From Bacteroidia bacterium (lineage in GTDB: Bacteria > Bacteroidota > Bacteroidia > J057 > JADKCL01): DNA of 64,000 bases. Shown here piece by piece: positions 24,152-33,302 of the stretch. The notes below the pieces were generated by a model. It did no database searches, was not told the origin of the DNA, and saw nothing but the letters and a program-made list of their open reading frames with translations. The stretch's first letter is position 1. The number at the start of each line of letters is the position of its first letter. Location of the stretch: assembly GCA_020635905.1 (NCBI GenBank), contig JACJYV010000002.1:930001-994000 (forward strand), given 5' to 3'. Made by a program: the position numbers and the translations under genes.

Positions 24152-25306
24152 ATGAGACTTCTTCCCAAATTTTGCCTCATTGCTGCTTTGATCCTGGCTT
24201 TTGTGCTGCCCCAATCCGGGTTTGCGCAAACCACCACCACATCCGGGCAGAATATCAGGGCTATAACCACAGCAGTTCCTTTTCTGCTGATTGCTCCCGA
24301 CTCCCGCCACGGCGCCCTTGGTGAAGCAGGTGTGGCCCTGACCGACGATGCCAATGCAACCCATTGGAACCTTTCCGGGCTGGCTTTCTCCGAAAAACAA
24401 ATGGGTTTCGGCCTTTCCTATACGCCCTGGCTCCGTCAGCTGGTACCAGATATCAACCTGGCCTACCTGAACGGTTACTATAACATGGGCGATAAAAAAG
24501 GCGTGGTAGCCAGTTCGTTGCGCTTTTTCTCCCTTGGCCGCATCATCTTTACCGATGAAAATGCCGTACAGACCGGGGAATTCAACGCCAGTGAATTTGC
24601 CCTGGACGCTGGTTATACCCGCAAAGTAACCCAGAACTTCTCCGCGGGCGTCGCCCTGCGCTTCATTTACTCCAACCTGGCGGCCAACGCCCGGGTAGGC
24701 GCCCTTGACACCCGTCCGGGTACCTCCATCGCCGGCGACATCAACATGATGTACAACAAAGACTTCTCCATGAAAACGGCGGGTCAGGAACTTCCCGTTC
24801 GCTTCCGTTGGGGCCTGAACATCAGCAATATTGGTGCAAAAATTTCCTACACCAACTCCAATAACCGCGACTTTATCCCCACCAACCTCCGTACGGGCTT
24901 CCTGCTCCGTGGCAACGTGGACGAGTACAACAGCATTGGCCTCACTGCCGACTTCAATAAGCTGCTCGTTCCCTCCGCAGGTGGCCAGGCCGACAAAACC
25001 CTGATCGACGGTATTTTCTCCAGCTTCGGGGATGCCAAAGGCGGCTTCTCTGAAGAACTGGCTGAAATTCAGACTTCAATTGGTTTGGAATACTGGTATA
25101 ACAACCTTTTTGCCGTTCGCGCAGGCTATTTTTACGAAGACCCCATCAAAGGTGCACGTAAATTCATCACCCTGGGCGCAGGTATCCGTTACCAGGTATT
25201 TGGATTGGATTTTGCTTATCTGGCTCCGCTTTCGCAGAACCACCCCCTGCAAAATACCCTCCGTTTCTCCCTGACCTTCGATTTCGACCCGGCAGGCAAC
25301 ATGTAA
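24152..25306 (+). CDS. porV: Type IX secretion system outer membrane protein PorV
   Basis: PorV is a 14-strand FadL-like outer membrane barrel that shuttles cargo from the translocon to PorU. The 384-aa protein has a signal peptide (cleavage after FAQ, near residue 26), then the family hallmark AVPFLLIAPDSRHGALGEAGVAL (residues split here: AVPFLLIAPDSRHGALGE followed by AGVAL) and the DDANATHWN loop. The C-terminal strands alternate as expected and end in FDFDP. Length is typical. It follows porU by 178 bp and is ended by a strong bidirectional terminator. The presence of porU-porV together supports an active T9SS in this genome. Confidence 0.95.
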   Translation: MRLLPKFCLIAALILAFVLPQSGFAQTTTTSGQNIRAITTAVPFLLIAPDSRHGALGEAGVALTDDANATHWNLSGLAFSEKQMGFGLSYTPWLRQLVPDINLAYLNGYYNMGDKKGVVASSLRFFSLGRIIFTDENAVQTGEFNASEFALDAGYTRKVTQNFSAGVALRFIYSNLAANARVGALDTRPGTSIAGDINMMYNKDFSMKTAGQELPVRFRWGLNISNIGAKISYTNSNNRDFIPTNLRTGFLLRGNVDEYNSIGLTADFNKLLVPSAGGQADKTLIDGIFSSFGDAKGGFSEELAEIQTSIGLEYWYNNLFAVRAGYFYEDPIKGARKFITLGAGIRYQVFGLDFAYLAPLSQNHPLQNTLRFSLTFDFDPAGNM

Positions 25307-25326
25307 GAAGAAATTCTCACCATATA

Positions 25327-25360
25327 AAAAGGGCCACTCCTGCTGCGGGGTGGCCCTTTT
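25327..25360. terminator. Bidirectional terminator after porV
   Basis: GGGCCACTCC (25331-25340) pairs with GGGGTGGCCC (25347-25356), ten base pairs with one G-U, flanked by AAAAA on the left and TTTTCCTTT on the right. It separates porV from the leftward zinc-ribbon gene. Confidence 0.85.
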
Positions 25361-25381
25361 CCTTTGTCTGAAATGCAGGTT

Positions 25382-26509
25382 TTATTGCGGCTGGGGCGCT
25401 GGCTGCCCTGATTGGGTGAGGAAGTAAATTCCCACTCCAATCGCAATGATCAGCAGGATCAGAAGGATGACCTTGATGGCAGAAATGGGCTTGCTGCCCC
25501 CACTCTTGCCGGTTTGTCCATTGACCAGGAACTGAAAAACCTTGTTTTTGTATTGATAACCTGCGACCCACATGGGCAGCAGAATATGCTTGAAGGTAAT
25601 ATTATGCTTGCGGGTGCTCACCCGCAGATTGCGCTGGGTATCGCCCGGCACCTGCTGCGAACAGGCCTGACGGATGTAATCATCCATCTTGGATTCGGCC
25701 ACCTGAAAGCCCTCTTTCACATCTTTCTGGTACACTTCCGAGTTCCAGCCCAGGATATACTGACTGTCGAAATTGACCACTTCTTTCAGTTCAAAAGGGT
25801 AAACCCGCTCCACCATATTTTGCTCAATTCCATTGGAGCCCACCACCAGCACATCGTCGAAGAAATGCTCGAAATACCCGCTGGCAGGCACCCAGCGGGT
25901 GTGCTGTACCTGGCGGGTCTGGGTATTTCCGTCCTTGTCTGTATAGGTTTCCGTGGTGTAATAATGGTAACCAGCCTCCGCAGTCCAGTTGGAGTAGGTC
26001 ATGGCGTCATAAGTCCAGAAAGGGACATAAACCCCGGCAATTTTCTCCAGGGAAGCAATTTTTTTCAAATCGCCCGGGTGAAACCATCCTTTTTTGATCC
26101 ACTCCTTGAATTTGTCCAGGGCTTCCTGCTTACGGATTTTGAACGGAATGATGCCCGAAGGCTGAATCACCTTGTCGGCGATGGCGCCTTCATTCACATT
26201 GGGAGAGCTGCAAAACGGACAGGAAAAGGACGCTGTTTCAGGACCAACTGCTGTTTCGGCCCCGCAGGAATTGCAGTGAAAAATGCGGGTGGGCGTGCCA
26301 AAACCCCTGGGTTGGCCTTCCATGCGCAGGGCTTCATTGAAATCCTGCTCCTGAACCTGATCAGAATCGCCGGATAGGAAACGGGTGTTGCCACAATGCT
26401 CACAGGCTAGTTGCTGTAGTTTGGGATCCCAGACCATTTTCGAGCCACAAGCCTCGCAATTGGCAGTGATTACTCGATCCAGATTTTCAGGGGGTAAATT
26501 TTCTTCCAT
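25382..26509 (-). CDS. Double zinc-ribbon protein with C-terminal membrane anchor
   Basis: The 375-aa product has two zinc ribbons, Cys18-Cys21/Cys36-Cys39 and Cys79-Cys82/Cys97-Cys100, then about 230 residues with many aromatic positions (KIAGVYVPFWTYDA near 155 is notable) and a single membrane helix near 344-366 followed by a short Pro/Gln tail. Cytoplasmic domains with a tail anchor are therefore expected. Proteins of this architecture occur widely in bacteria, often annotated as TFIIB-type zinc finger or primosomal-like, and are sometimes found near SPFH or tellurite-type stress genes. No such partner is adjacent here. Only three bases separate it from the Omp85-family gene upstream, so the two form an operon. 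Confidence 0.75.
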   Translation of the reverse strand: MEENLPPENLDRVITANCEACGSKMVWDPKLQQLACEHCGNTRFLSGDSDQVQEQDFNEALRMEGQPRGFGTPTRIFHCNSCGAETAVGPETASFSCPFCSSPNVNEGAIADKVIQPSGIIPFKIRKQEALDKFKEWIKKGWFHPGDLKKIASLEKIAGVYVPFWTYDAMTYSNWTAEAGYHYYTTETYTDKDGNTQTRQVQHTRWVPASGYFEHFFDDVLVVGSNGIEQNMVERVYPFELKEVVNFDSQYILGWNSEVYQKDVKEGFQVAESKMDDYIRQACSQQVPGDTQRNLRVSTRKHNITFKHILLPMWVAGYQYKNKVFQFLVNGQTGKSGGSKPISAIKVILLILLIIAIGVGIYFLTQSGQPAPQPQ

Positions 26510-26512
26510 AAA

Positions 26513-28309
26513 TTAAAACTGATTTACAAGACCAACGTGAATCCGTCCTCTGGATGGTTGGAAGGTGGTGTTGCCTGCCTGACCGACCGCGTAGGTTACG
26601 GAAACTACCCCCGCCCGGGTTTCATAGGCCATGCCCAATCCAACCCCAAGCGGGTGCAATATCGTGGCAGGAGACACTTTATTTTCAAGATAGGCATAAT
26701 CGCCGAAAAGGAAAATATAGGAATTCTGCTCCAGCAAATATCTGTATTCGGCGGTAAACATGGTGAAAAGATTGGTGAAAAACTGATTTTCATTGAAACC
26801 CCGCAGCAACTGCGCACCCCCGACCTGCATCAGGTCGTTTTCGAAATACTGAGGCTGATCCAGCCAGTAGGTAAAGTTGGCCAGGTGGACCACCTGCCGC
26901 TTGAAGACCTTCTTATACCAGTCAATGCGAAATGTCGCTTCCCGTTTGGGAGTGGAAAGCTGCAGGTTCGAATACAGATTTTCGTGCAATTTGGGATTGA
27001 TCCTGATCTTTTTGCGACCCAGGCCCGCATCCATTTTGATCAGAAAACCCCGGGTGGGGTTGAAAATATAGTCCAGGTTGTCAAAGACAAAACCAATGCC
27101 ATAGGTCTGGTCTGTGGCATCCAGAATGGGCGGCAGGTGAATGGAGTCATTTTCGTATTTGCGGGTGGAAATGAGCGACGAACTGCGGGATTTGTACCAG
27201 GTGCGCACTGAAAGATTGGGGTTGAAGGCATAATAGCCTGAAATTTGCAGGTTGCGGGTCAGGAAAAGGGTATCCTGTTTGAGCAGGCTGAATTCAAACT
27301 GACCTTTGAGCGGGGTGCCTGCGATATTGGGGTGAAGGTATTCAATATGCAGTTTTTGGGAAGTTCCCACCAGTTTGTCGTAGCGAAAGCGTAAAATTTC
27401 TCCCGATTTGAAAAGGGGGCTTACCAGCTGAAAATCAGCCAGACCTGTAAATCTAACCTTGCGGTCCTGGGGGTTGGTAGGGGGAAGAATTCCAATCAAA
27501 AGGTCGAATTTTCCTGCTTTGCGCTTTTCCACCTCAAAGGTCAGTTCAGCCTTTTTTCCCGTGGGATCAAATTCAATTTTGGCTGGTTTGACGTTGCGCA
27601 GGTAAATGGAATTATTCAAAACCTTGGGCGCATCCTCGATCTGTTTTTGATTGTAAAGGTCGCCCGGATGCAGGTCGATCAGATTCATGAGAAATTTATC
27701 CTTCTCCCGGCTGTTGCCAATGAAATGAATGGAATCAATTTTTACCAGATTGCCAGGATGAAAGCGATAGGAAATATCAGATTGAATGGTGTCTGGAGCA
27801 GCAGAAATAAAATCCACTTCCAGGCTGTCGAAAATGGCAAAAGGATAACCCGAATTCTGAAACCTGCTCAGCGAAAGGCGCAGGCGCCCTTCCAGATTAT
27901 CCAGATCAAACGGTGCCCGCTTTTTGACCAGAGAGGTAAAACCTGCTTTTTCGAATTCCACCTCACTGAGCCCAATCAGGTCGATCTGGTGGTAAAAATA
28001 ACGGGGTCCCACATGACAATGCAGGTTCATTTTCCTGCCCTTTACCTGAAAAGAATCAATGGAAAATTCGCGGTACCCCAAACGCCCCGCCTGGGCTGCA
28101 GATTCCGTTTTTCGTTCCACAAATTCCAGGCTGTCGTGCAGACTGTTGAAATTCCTTCTGATTTTTTTGGCCAGCCTGGACGGATCAGAGAAGTCCGTTT
28201 CCACTCTTTTTACCTGTTTGAAAACGGAATCCGTTTGGGAAAATGCAGGCAGGGTACTGCAAATCATCCACAGCAATACGCACCAATACACCCTGTCTCT
28301 GGTATTCAT
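26513..28309 (-). CDS. Omp85-superfamily (BamA/TamA-like) outer membrane protein
   Basis: The 598-aa precursor has a signal peptide (1-25), POTRA-like domains in residues 60-275 (IDLIGLSEVEFEKAG and IDSIHFIGNSREKDKF are typical strand-helix openings) and a C-terminal beta-barrel that ends in Phe, as Omp85 proteins do. The LRGF-like motif of the lid loop appears as LLRGFNENQF (about 517-526). It is shorter than BamA (about 800 aa), so it is probably an accessory Omp85 protein such as a TamA-like or lipid-related assembly factor. Its neighbour downstream is the zinc-ribbon protein, upstream is serS; neither clarifies the client. Confidence 0.82.
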   Translation of the reverse strand: MNTRDRVYWCVLLWMICSTLPAFSQTDSVFKQVKRVETDFSDPSRLAKKIRRNFNSLHDSLEFVERKTESAAQAGRLGYREFSIDSFQVKGRKMNLHCHVGPRYFYHQIDLIGLSEVEFEKAGFTSLVKKRAPFDLDNLEGRLRLSLSRFQNSGYPFAIFDSLEVDFISAAPDTIQSDISYRFHPGNLVKIDSIHFIGNSREKDKFLMNLIDLHPGDLYNQKQIEDAPKVLNNSIYLRNVKPAKIEFDPTGKKAELTFEVEKRKAGKFDLLIGILPPTNPQDRKVRFTGLADFQLVSPLFKSGEILRFRYDKLVGTSQKLHIEYLHPNIAGTPLKGQFEFSLLKQDTLFLTRNLQISGYYAFNPNLSVRTWYKSRSSSLISTRKYENDSIHLPPILDATDQTYGIGFVFDNLDYIFNPTRGFLIKMDAGLGRKKIRINPKLHENLYSNLQLSTPKREATFRIDWYKKVFKRQVVHLANFTYWLDQPQYFENDLMQVGGAQLLRGFNENQFFTNLFTMFTAEYRYLLEQNSYIFLFGDYAYLENKVSPATILHPLGVGLGMAYETRAGVVSVTYAVGQAGNTTFQPSRGRIHVGLVNQF

Positions 28310-28384
28310 TACCTAAAAATACGAAACCTGTCCCTGAATATTGAGGGAAAAGCAAGGGGACAATCCTGAATCAAAAGAAATGGA

Positions 28385-29668
28385 TCAGTCGCGCCCGATA
28401 AAATCAAAGCGGGTATAGGGCCGCAATACCTCTGGAATGGTCACAGACCCGTCTTCATTCTGGTTATTTTCCAGAATGGAAGCAAAAATGCGGGGCAGAG
28501 CCAGGGCGCTGCCATTCAGGGTATGGGGCAAACGGGTTTGGCGGTCAGCATCTTTGTAGCGAAGCTTCAGGCGATTACTCTGAAAGGTCTCAAAATTGGA
28601 AATGGAACTCACTTCCAGCCATTGTTCCTGGGCCGCGCTGTACACTTCCATGTCAAAAGTTTTGGCAGAAGTGAATCCCATGTCGCCTCCGCACAGGAGG
28701 GCAATACGGAAAGGAAGACCCAGATTTTGCAGCAATCCTTTGACGTGCTCCACCATGGTATCGAGTACCTGATAGGAAATTTCGGGTTCCACCACCTGCA
28801 CAATTTCGACTTTATCGAATTGGTGGAGACGGTTGAGCCCGCGTACGTGCTTGCCATAGGAGCCTGCCTCGCGGCGGAAACAAGGCGTATAGCCGCAGTT
28901 TTTGACCGGCAACTGGCTGTCTTTCAGGATCGTGTCACGATACAGGTTGGTAATGGGCACTTCAGCAGTTGGAATCAGGTACAGATCGTCGATCTGAACG
29001 TGGTACATTTGTCCCTCTTTGTCGGGCAGTTGACCTGTGCCGTATCCTGAAGCCTCATTCACCATCAGGGGAGGTTGGATTTCGACATAACCAGCTTTTT
29101 CGGCCTCGTCCAGAAAATACTGAATCAGGGCGCGTTGCAACCTGGCTCCTTTACCAATATAGACAGGAAATCCGGCTCCTGAGATCTTTACCCCCAGATC
29201 CAGACTCACAATGTCCAGATCTTTGATAAGATCCCAGTGAGGTTTTGCATTGGCAGGCAGGGTTACCTCAATGTCGTTGCGGTAAACAATCTCATTATCC
29301 TCAGCGCTTTTGCCTTTAGGCACAGAAGGGTGGGGAGGATTGGGGACGTTGATCAGAATCAGATCCATCTCCTTTTCAATTTTTTCGAGTGATTCCTCGT
29401 AAAATTTGATGTCTTCCTTCATCTGCCCCGTCTTTTTCTGGGCCGCGGCAGCTTGTTCTTTTTTACCTTCCTGAATCAGGCGTCCGATGCTTTTTGAAAC
29501 CGTGTTCATCTCGGCACGCATTCCTTCAAGCCTCGTAATCACCCTCCTCCGTTCAGCGTCAAGACTCAACACTTTATCCAATTCCTCCGCGGCGGAAGCA
29601 TATCCGCGAATCTGAAGGCGTTCAATTAAAGTGTCTCTGTTTTCACGCAGTTGCTGTAACTCGATCAT
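28385..29668 (-). CDS. serS: Serine--tRNA ligase
   Basis: SerRS charges tRNA-Ser (and tRNA-Sec) with serine. The 427-aa protein has the N-terminal antiparallel coiled-coil arm (about 25-105, with RRRVITRLEGMRAEMN) that grips the long variable arm of the tRNA, then the class II core: TAEVPITNLY, motif 2 FRREAGSYGKHVRGLNR, and motif 3 GSALALPRIFASILEN. The start at 29666-29668 (MIELQQLREN) is the family start; the frame extends 13 codons further but without conserved residues. It is an essential housekeeping gene and seems monocistronic. Confidence 0.96.
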   Translation of the reverse strand: MIELQQLRENRDTLIERLQIRGYASAAEELDKVLSLDAERRRVITRLEGMRAEMNTVSKSIGRLIQEGKKEQAAAAQKKTGQMKEDIKFYEESLEKIEKEMDLILINVPNPPHPSVPKGKSAEDNEIVYRNDIEVTLPANAKPHWDLIKDLDIVSLDLGVKISGAGFPVYIGKGARLQRALIQYFLDEAEKAGYVEIQPPLMVNEASGYGTGQLPDKEGQMYHVQIDDLYLIPTAEVPITNLYRDTILKDSQLPVKNCGYTPCFRREAGSYGKHVRGLNRLHQFDKVEIVQVVEPEISYQVLDTMVEHVKGLLQNLGLPFRIALLCGGDMGFTSAKTFDMEVYSAAQEQWLEVSSISNFETFQSNRLKLRYKDADRQTRLPHTLNGSALALPRIFASILENNQNEDGSVTIPEVLRPYTRFDFIGRD

Positions 29669-29904
29669 GGGTTTCAAATTTTCGCTAAATAACAAAAAAG
29701 GCCCCAATTAAGTAAAAATATTTGTCCTTTAAAAAATGCTGATATCCTTGCAAAACTTAGCCCAGTTAGTTTAATTTGTAGTTCAAACTCTCTGACGCAT
29801 CCCGTCACCTCACAGGAGTTTTCTTTTTCAATAGAAATTTATCTCGTTTACAAATCCTACAAGCACGTTTTGTGAATTCTCATAGTTGCTAATCATTAAA
29901 ATTT

Positions 29905-31905
29905 ATGTACGATATCATTGAGCTTAACAATCTGCTCTTACCTGAGCTTAGGGAGATTGCTAAGGAAGTGGGGATTAAAGAAGTTAAATCCTTGAAAAAA
30001 CAAGACCTGATTTTCAAGATTCTCGACGAACAATCCCTGATGGCACCCGACCAAATGCCAGAAAAGAAGCCCAAAACCAAGCCCCGGGGACGCGCAGCTG
30101 CCAAAGCCAGTTCGCAGGTAGAATTGCCACTGGAACCCGTGATAGAGGAAAAAAAGGAAGAAGCAGGAGAAGAGCGGCCTAAATCCCGGAAAAAAGCTCA
30201 ACCTGAACCTGAGGTGGAAGAAGCACAGGTGCCTGAAGAAAAACCCCTGCGGGGTCGTGGCGCCCCCAGAAAAGAATCTGCCCCGAAAAAAGAAGAAGAA
30301 GCCCCCGTTGAGGAGGCTCCCCAGGAAGAAATTCCCGTTCGTGAAAACCAGGGTTTTGACGATCGCCCCCGCGACGACCGCAACCGCGATTTCAAAAACC
30401 GTGGTGACCGTCGAGACAATAATTACAGGAATTACCAATCCCGTGATGATCGCAACCAGGGTCGCGATGACCGTAACGACCGCAATCAACGGGATAACCG
30501 CGATGATCGCAATCAGCCCTACGAGCGGAACCAGCGTGACCAACGCGACGACCGTCCGCGCGAACAGCAATTCGACCGCAATCAGCGGGACCAGCGGGAT
30601 CAGCGTGACGACCGCAACCGCGATCAGCATCCCTATGATCGCAACCGCGACCAGCGCGACGACCGCAACCGCGAGCAAAATTACGACCGCAACCAGAACC
30701 AGCGGGAAGAAGGCAACCGCGAATACAGGGACGACCGTCCCATGGAAAAGCGCAAGGAAGAGCGTCCCGTGCGCATTCAGTACGATTTCGACGGCCTGAT
30801 CAGCAACAGCGGGGTCCTGGAAATTATCACGGAAGGTTACGGATTCCTCCGTTCCCCTGAATATAATTACCTCCCCTCACCTGACGATATCTATGTTTCT
30901 CCTTCCCAGATCAAATTATTTGGACTGAAAACAGGGGATACCGTATTCGGGCAAATTCGTCCTCCCAAAGAAGGCGAAAAATTCTTTGCCCTGCTCAAAG
31001 TGGATACCATCAACGGCAGCACTCCCCTCCAGGTACGCGACCGCATCTTCTTTGACCACCTGACCCCGATTTTCCCTGACCAGAAATTCAATCTGGAAAT
31101 GACCAAAAAGCAGGACCTTTCCCTGCGGATTCTCGACCTGTTTGCCCCCATTGGTAAAGGCCAACGGGGATTGATCGTGGCCCAGCCCAAAACGGGTAAA
31201 ACCATCCTGTTGCAGAAAGTGGCCAATGGTATTGCCACCAACCACCCGGAAGCCTACCTGATCATCCTCCTCATCGACGAACGTCCTGAAGAGGTGACTG
31301 ACATGGCCCGCAACGTAAATGCCGAGGTAATTGCCTCTACCTTTGACGAGCCCGCCGACCGCCACGTGCATGTGGCCACCATTACCTTGGAAAAAGCCAA
31401 GCGTATGGTGGAATGCGGTCATGATGTGATCATTCTGCTCGATTCTATCACCCGTCTGGCCCGGGCTCACAACACAGTGATGCCTGCCTCTGGTAAGATT
31501 CTGTCGGGTGGGGTTGACGCCAACGCCCTGCAGCGTCCCAAGCGCTTTTTTGGTGCGGCCCGTAATATAGAAGGTGGCGGCTCGCTTACCATTCTGGCCA
31601 CGGCGCTGATTGACACGGGTTCCAAAATGGACGAAGTAATCTTTGAAGAATTCAAAGGAACGGGTAACATGGAACTCCAGCTGGATCGCCGCATTGCCAA
31701 CCGTCGTATCTATCCTGCCATTGACGTGATTGCCTCGGGTACCCGTCGCGAAGACCTGCTGATGGCCCCGGCCGAACTGAGCCGTATCTGGGTGCTGCGT
31801 AAATTTATGGCCGACATGAACCCCATTGAAGCCATGGAATTCTGTCAGGAAAGGATGCGCAATACCCGTGATAACAAAGAATTCCTGATGTCCATGAACG
31901 GATAA
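29905..31905 (+). CDS. rho: Transcription termination factor Rho with long disordered insertion
   Basis: Rho is a hexameric RNA helicase that ends transcription. The 666-aa protein (E. coli Rho has 419) starts with the usual N-terminal helical domain (MYDIIELNNLLLPELREI), then has about 220 residues of low-complexity sequence. This is first Lys/Glu/Pro-rich and then, from about residue 150 to 285, made of repeated RDDRN, RDQRDD and YDRN words. The RNA-binding cold-shock-like domain (GVLEIITEGYGFLR near 300) and the ATPase domain follow, with Walker A PKTGKT at 428-433, Walker B VIILLDSITR and the Q/R loops. Long insertions at this site are known from Bacteroidota and, in Bacteroides, support condensate formation. 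A lipoprotein gene follows by 13 bases. Confidence 0.96.
   Translation: MYDIIELNNLLLPELREIAKEVGIKEVKSLKKQDLIFKILDEQSLMAPDQMPEKKPKTKPRGRAAAKASSQVELPLEPVIEEKKEEAGEERPKSRKKAQPEPEVEEAQVPEEKPLRGRGAPRKESAPKKEEEAPVEEAPQEEIPVRENQGFDDRPRDDRNRDFKNRGDRRDNNYRNYQSRDDRNQGRDDRNDRNQRDNRDDRNQPYERNQRDQRDDRPREQQFDRNQRDQRDQRDDRNRDQHPYDRNRDQRDDRNREQNYDRNQNQREEGNREYRDDRPMEKRKEERPVRIQYDFDGLISNSGVLEIITEGYGFLRSPEYNYLPSPDDIYVSPSQIKLFGLKTGDTVFGQIRPPKEGEKFFALLKVDTINGSTPLQVRDRIFFDHLTPIFPDQKFNLEMTKKQDLSLRILDLFAPIGKGQRGLIVAQPKTGKTILLQKVANGIATNHPEAYLIILLIDERPEEVTDMARNVNAEVIASTFDEPADRHVHVATITLEKAKRMVECGHDVIILLDSITRLARAHNTVMPASGKILSGGVDANALQRPKRFFGAARNIEGGGSLTILATALIDTGSKMDEVIFEEFKGTGNMELQLDRRIANRRIYPAIDVIASGTRREDLLMAPAELSRIWVLRKFMADMNPIEAMEFCQERMRNTRDNKEFLMSMNG
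30355..30750 (+). repeat. Arg-Asp-Asn codon repeat tract inside rho
   Basis: The DNA is a degenerate array of GACCGCAACCGC-, GATGATCGC- and CAGCGTGAC-like units coding for RDDRN, RDQRD and YDRN words. Repeat units differ in third positions, so the protein pattern is kept more strictly than the DNA. It can be mistaken for a CRISPR-like or tandem repeat array but is fully inside the rho frame. Confidence 0.7.
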
Positions 31906-31918
31906 AGAAGCGTTTCCC

Positions 31919-32350
31919 ATGAAAAAAATCAGATTCAGCATATTACTTCTGACCCTGATCGGGCTGCTTTGGGGCTGCAAATCCAATAAAGCTCCCGAAG
32001 CGGCCGAAGTCATGGAAAAACTCAAAGGCGCATATTGCGCTGAAGGTTACAGACTGGAATTGAACGAGGATACCACCTTTTATAATTTCAGGGTTCGTTC
32101 GGGAATTCTGGAAGGAAAACCTCTCTCAGAAATTTGCCGCGGAGATTATTCCCTGAAATTTGACGAGGCCAAAAAGGAGTGGAACCTGATATTTACCAAG
32201 GACAAGGGCCGTACCAAAACTCCCGCCAGTTGCGCTGGAACCGTTTTGGTTTGGTCCAAAAAGGATGGCTACGTGGTGGGTGATTCCATTGTGACCCTGC
32301 CCGAGTTGTTTGATGGGGTGGAAGTGGTCAAAGGCAATTGCGATATCTGA
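31919..32350 (+). CDS. Small lipoprotein, unknown function
   Basis: A 143-aa protein with a lipoprotein signal peptide ending in LLWGC (Cys20). The mature part is about 120 residues with alternating polar and hydrophobic residues, and it contains three further Cys (residues 40, 75 and 101 by approximate count). The charge pattern and strands suggest a small beta-barrel or lipocalin-like fold, though no motif confirms this. It follows rho by only 13 bases, so it is likely read from the same transcript; a functional link to Rho is not expected. No family is recognised. Confidence 0.7.
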   Translation: MKKIRFSILLLTLIGLLWGCKSNKAPEAAEVMEKLKGAYCAEGYRLELNEDTTFYNFRVRSGILEGKPLSEICRGDYSLKFDEAKKEWNLIFTKDKGRTKTPASCAGTVLVWSKKDGYVVGDSIVTLPELFDGVEVVKGNCDI

Positions 32351-32494
32351 GTAAGGATTTGGGATTTCGCCTGGGCTTCTGGTAAGAAATTTTCCCCATT
32401 CCTGATCAGCCAAAGTAACTGCTGAGGTTAATACTTAAGGACGTTTACCCCGGATTTCCATCAAAAAGGGATAAATCAACTTTTGTCTCTTACG

Positions 32495-32557
32495 CCCATC
32501 TCTAACATCTACCATCTAAAATCTAACCTCTAAGGACTCACGACTAAGGACTAAAGC
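32495..32557. repeat. Degenerate CATCTAA / GGACTAA repeat patch
   Basis: Imperfect CTAACATCTA, ATCTAAAATCTAA and then GGACTCACGACTAAGGACTAA units run up to the start of the FAH-family gene. The patch resembles those at 6636-6786 and 41240-41405 in style but not in unit. Confidence 0.4.
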
Positions 32558-32558
32558 C

Positions 32559-33170
32559 ATGAAAATCATCTGCGTCGGTCGGAATTATGCTGCGCACGCA
32601 GCAGAACTGGGCAACGAGGTGCCCACCTCTCCTGTGATTTTTTTCAAACCTGATACGGCGGTCTTGCGCAATAACCAGCCTTTTTTCTATCCTGAATACA
32701 GCGAGGACATTCATTACGAATGTGAGATTGTATATCGCATAGGGAAAGAAGGGAAGTACGTACAGCGTGAGTTTGCCCGCAATTATCTGGACGGAGTGGG
32801 TCTGGGCATAGATTTTACGGCCCGTGATCTGCAAAACGTGGCCAAGTCGGGCGGCCTTCCCTGGACGCTGGCCAAAGGGTTCAATGATTCTGCTCCCGTT
32901 TCCAACTTCGAACCGTTGGAAAATTACCCCGATCTCAGTCAGTTGAAATTTGAACTGAAAGTCAACCAGGAAACCCGCCAGCAGGGAGATGCCTCCCTGA
33001 TGTTGTGGCCCATTGAGCCATTGATTGAGTACATCACCCGCTTTATCACCCTCAAAAAAGGTGATCTGGTATTCACGGGCACTCCCGCAGGCGTGGGCCC
33101 GGTGCACAAAGGCGACCGCCTTCAGGGATATCTGGAAGGGAAGGAAATGTTCCATTTCCTGGTGAAGTAA
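32559..33170 (+). CDS. Fumarylacetoacetate hydrolase family protein
   Basis: A 203-aa enzyme with the FAH C-terminal-domain fold. It shows KIICVGRNYAAHAAELGNE at the start, metal ligands Glu54 and Glu56 in IHYECEIVYRIG with Asp85 in GLGIDFTARDLQ, and the late TGTPAGVGPV motif. Small FAH proteins of this type cleave or decarboxylate acylpyruvates and oxaloacetate-like compounds; which one applies here cannot be told. The family length is normal. It follows a degenerate repeat patch and has no clear partners. Confidence 0.88.
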   Translation: MKIICVGRNYAAHAAELGNEVPTSPVIFFKPDTAVLRNNQPFFYPEYSEDIHYECEIVYRIGKEGKYVQREFARNYLDGVGLGIDFTARDLQNVAKSGGLPWTLAKGFNDSAPVSNFEPLENYPDLSQLKFELKVNQETRQQGDASLMLWPIEPLIEYITRFITLKKGDLVFTGTPAGVGPVHKGDRLQGYLEGKEMFHFLVK

Positions 33171-33302
33171 AGAGGCATTCCGTTTCCGGGAATTCCCCGG
33201 GTTTGTTTAAGCAGCAGGCGAAAAAGACGTTTTTTTGTTCAAATTCTGATGGATTATTTTCATTAGAATAGTGAGTTATTAACCTGTAATTAAACAAAGA
33301 AC

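Noticed and set aside
30257..30799. 180-codon second frame in rho and the tract as a CRISPR-like array
   Set aside because: Units are short, degenerate, without spacers, and lie in the rho frame; the Thr-rich second frame is a by-product of the repeat.
30916..32025. 369-codon minus-strand frame opposite rho
   Set aside because: Antisense of the conserved Rho ATPase core; no motif of its own.
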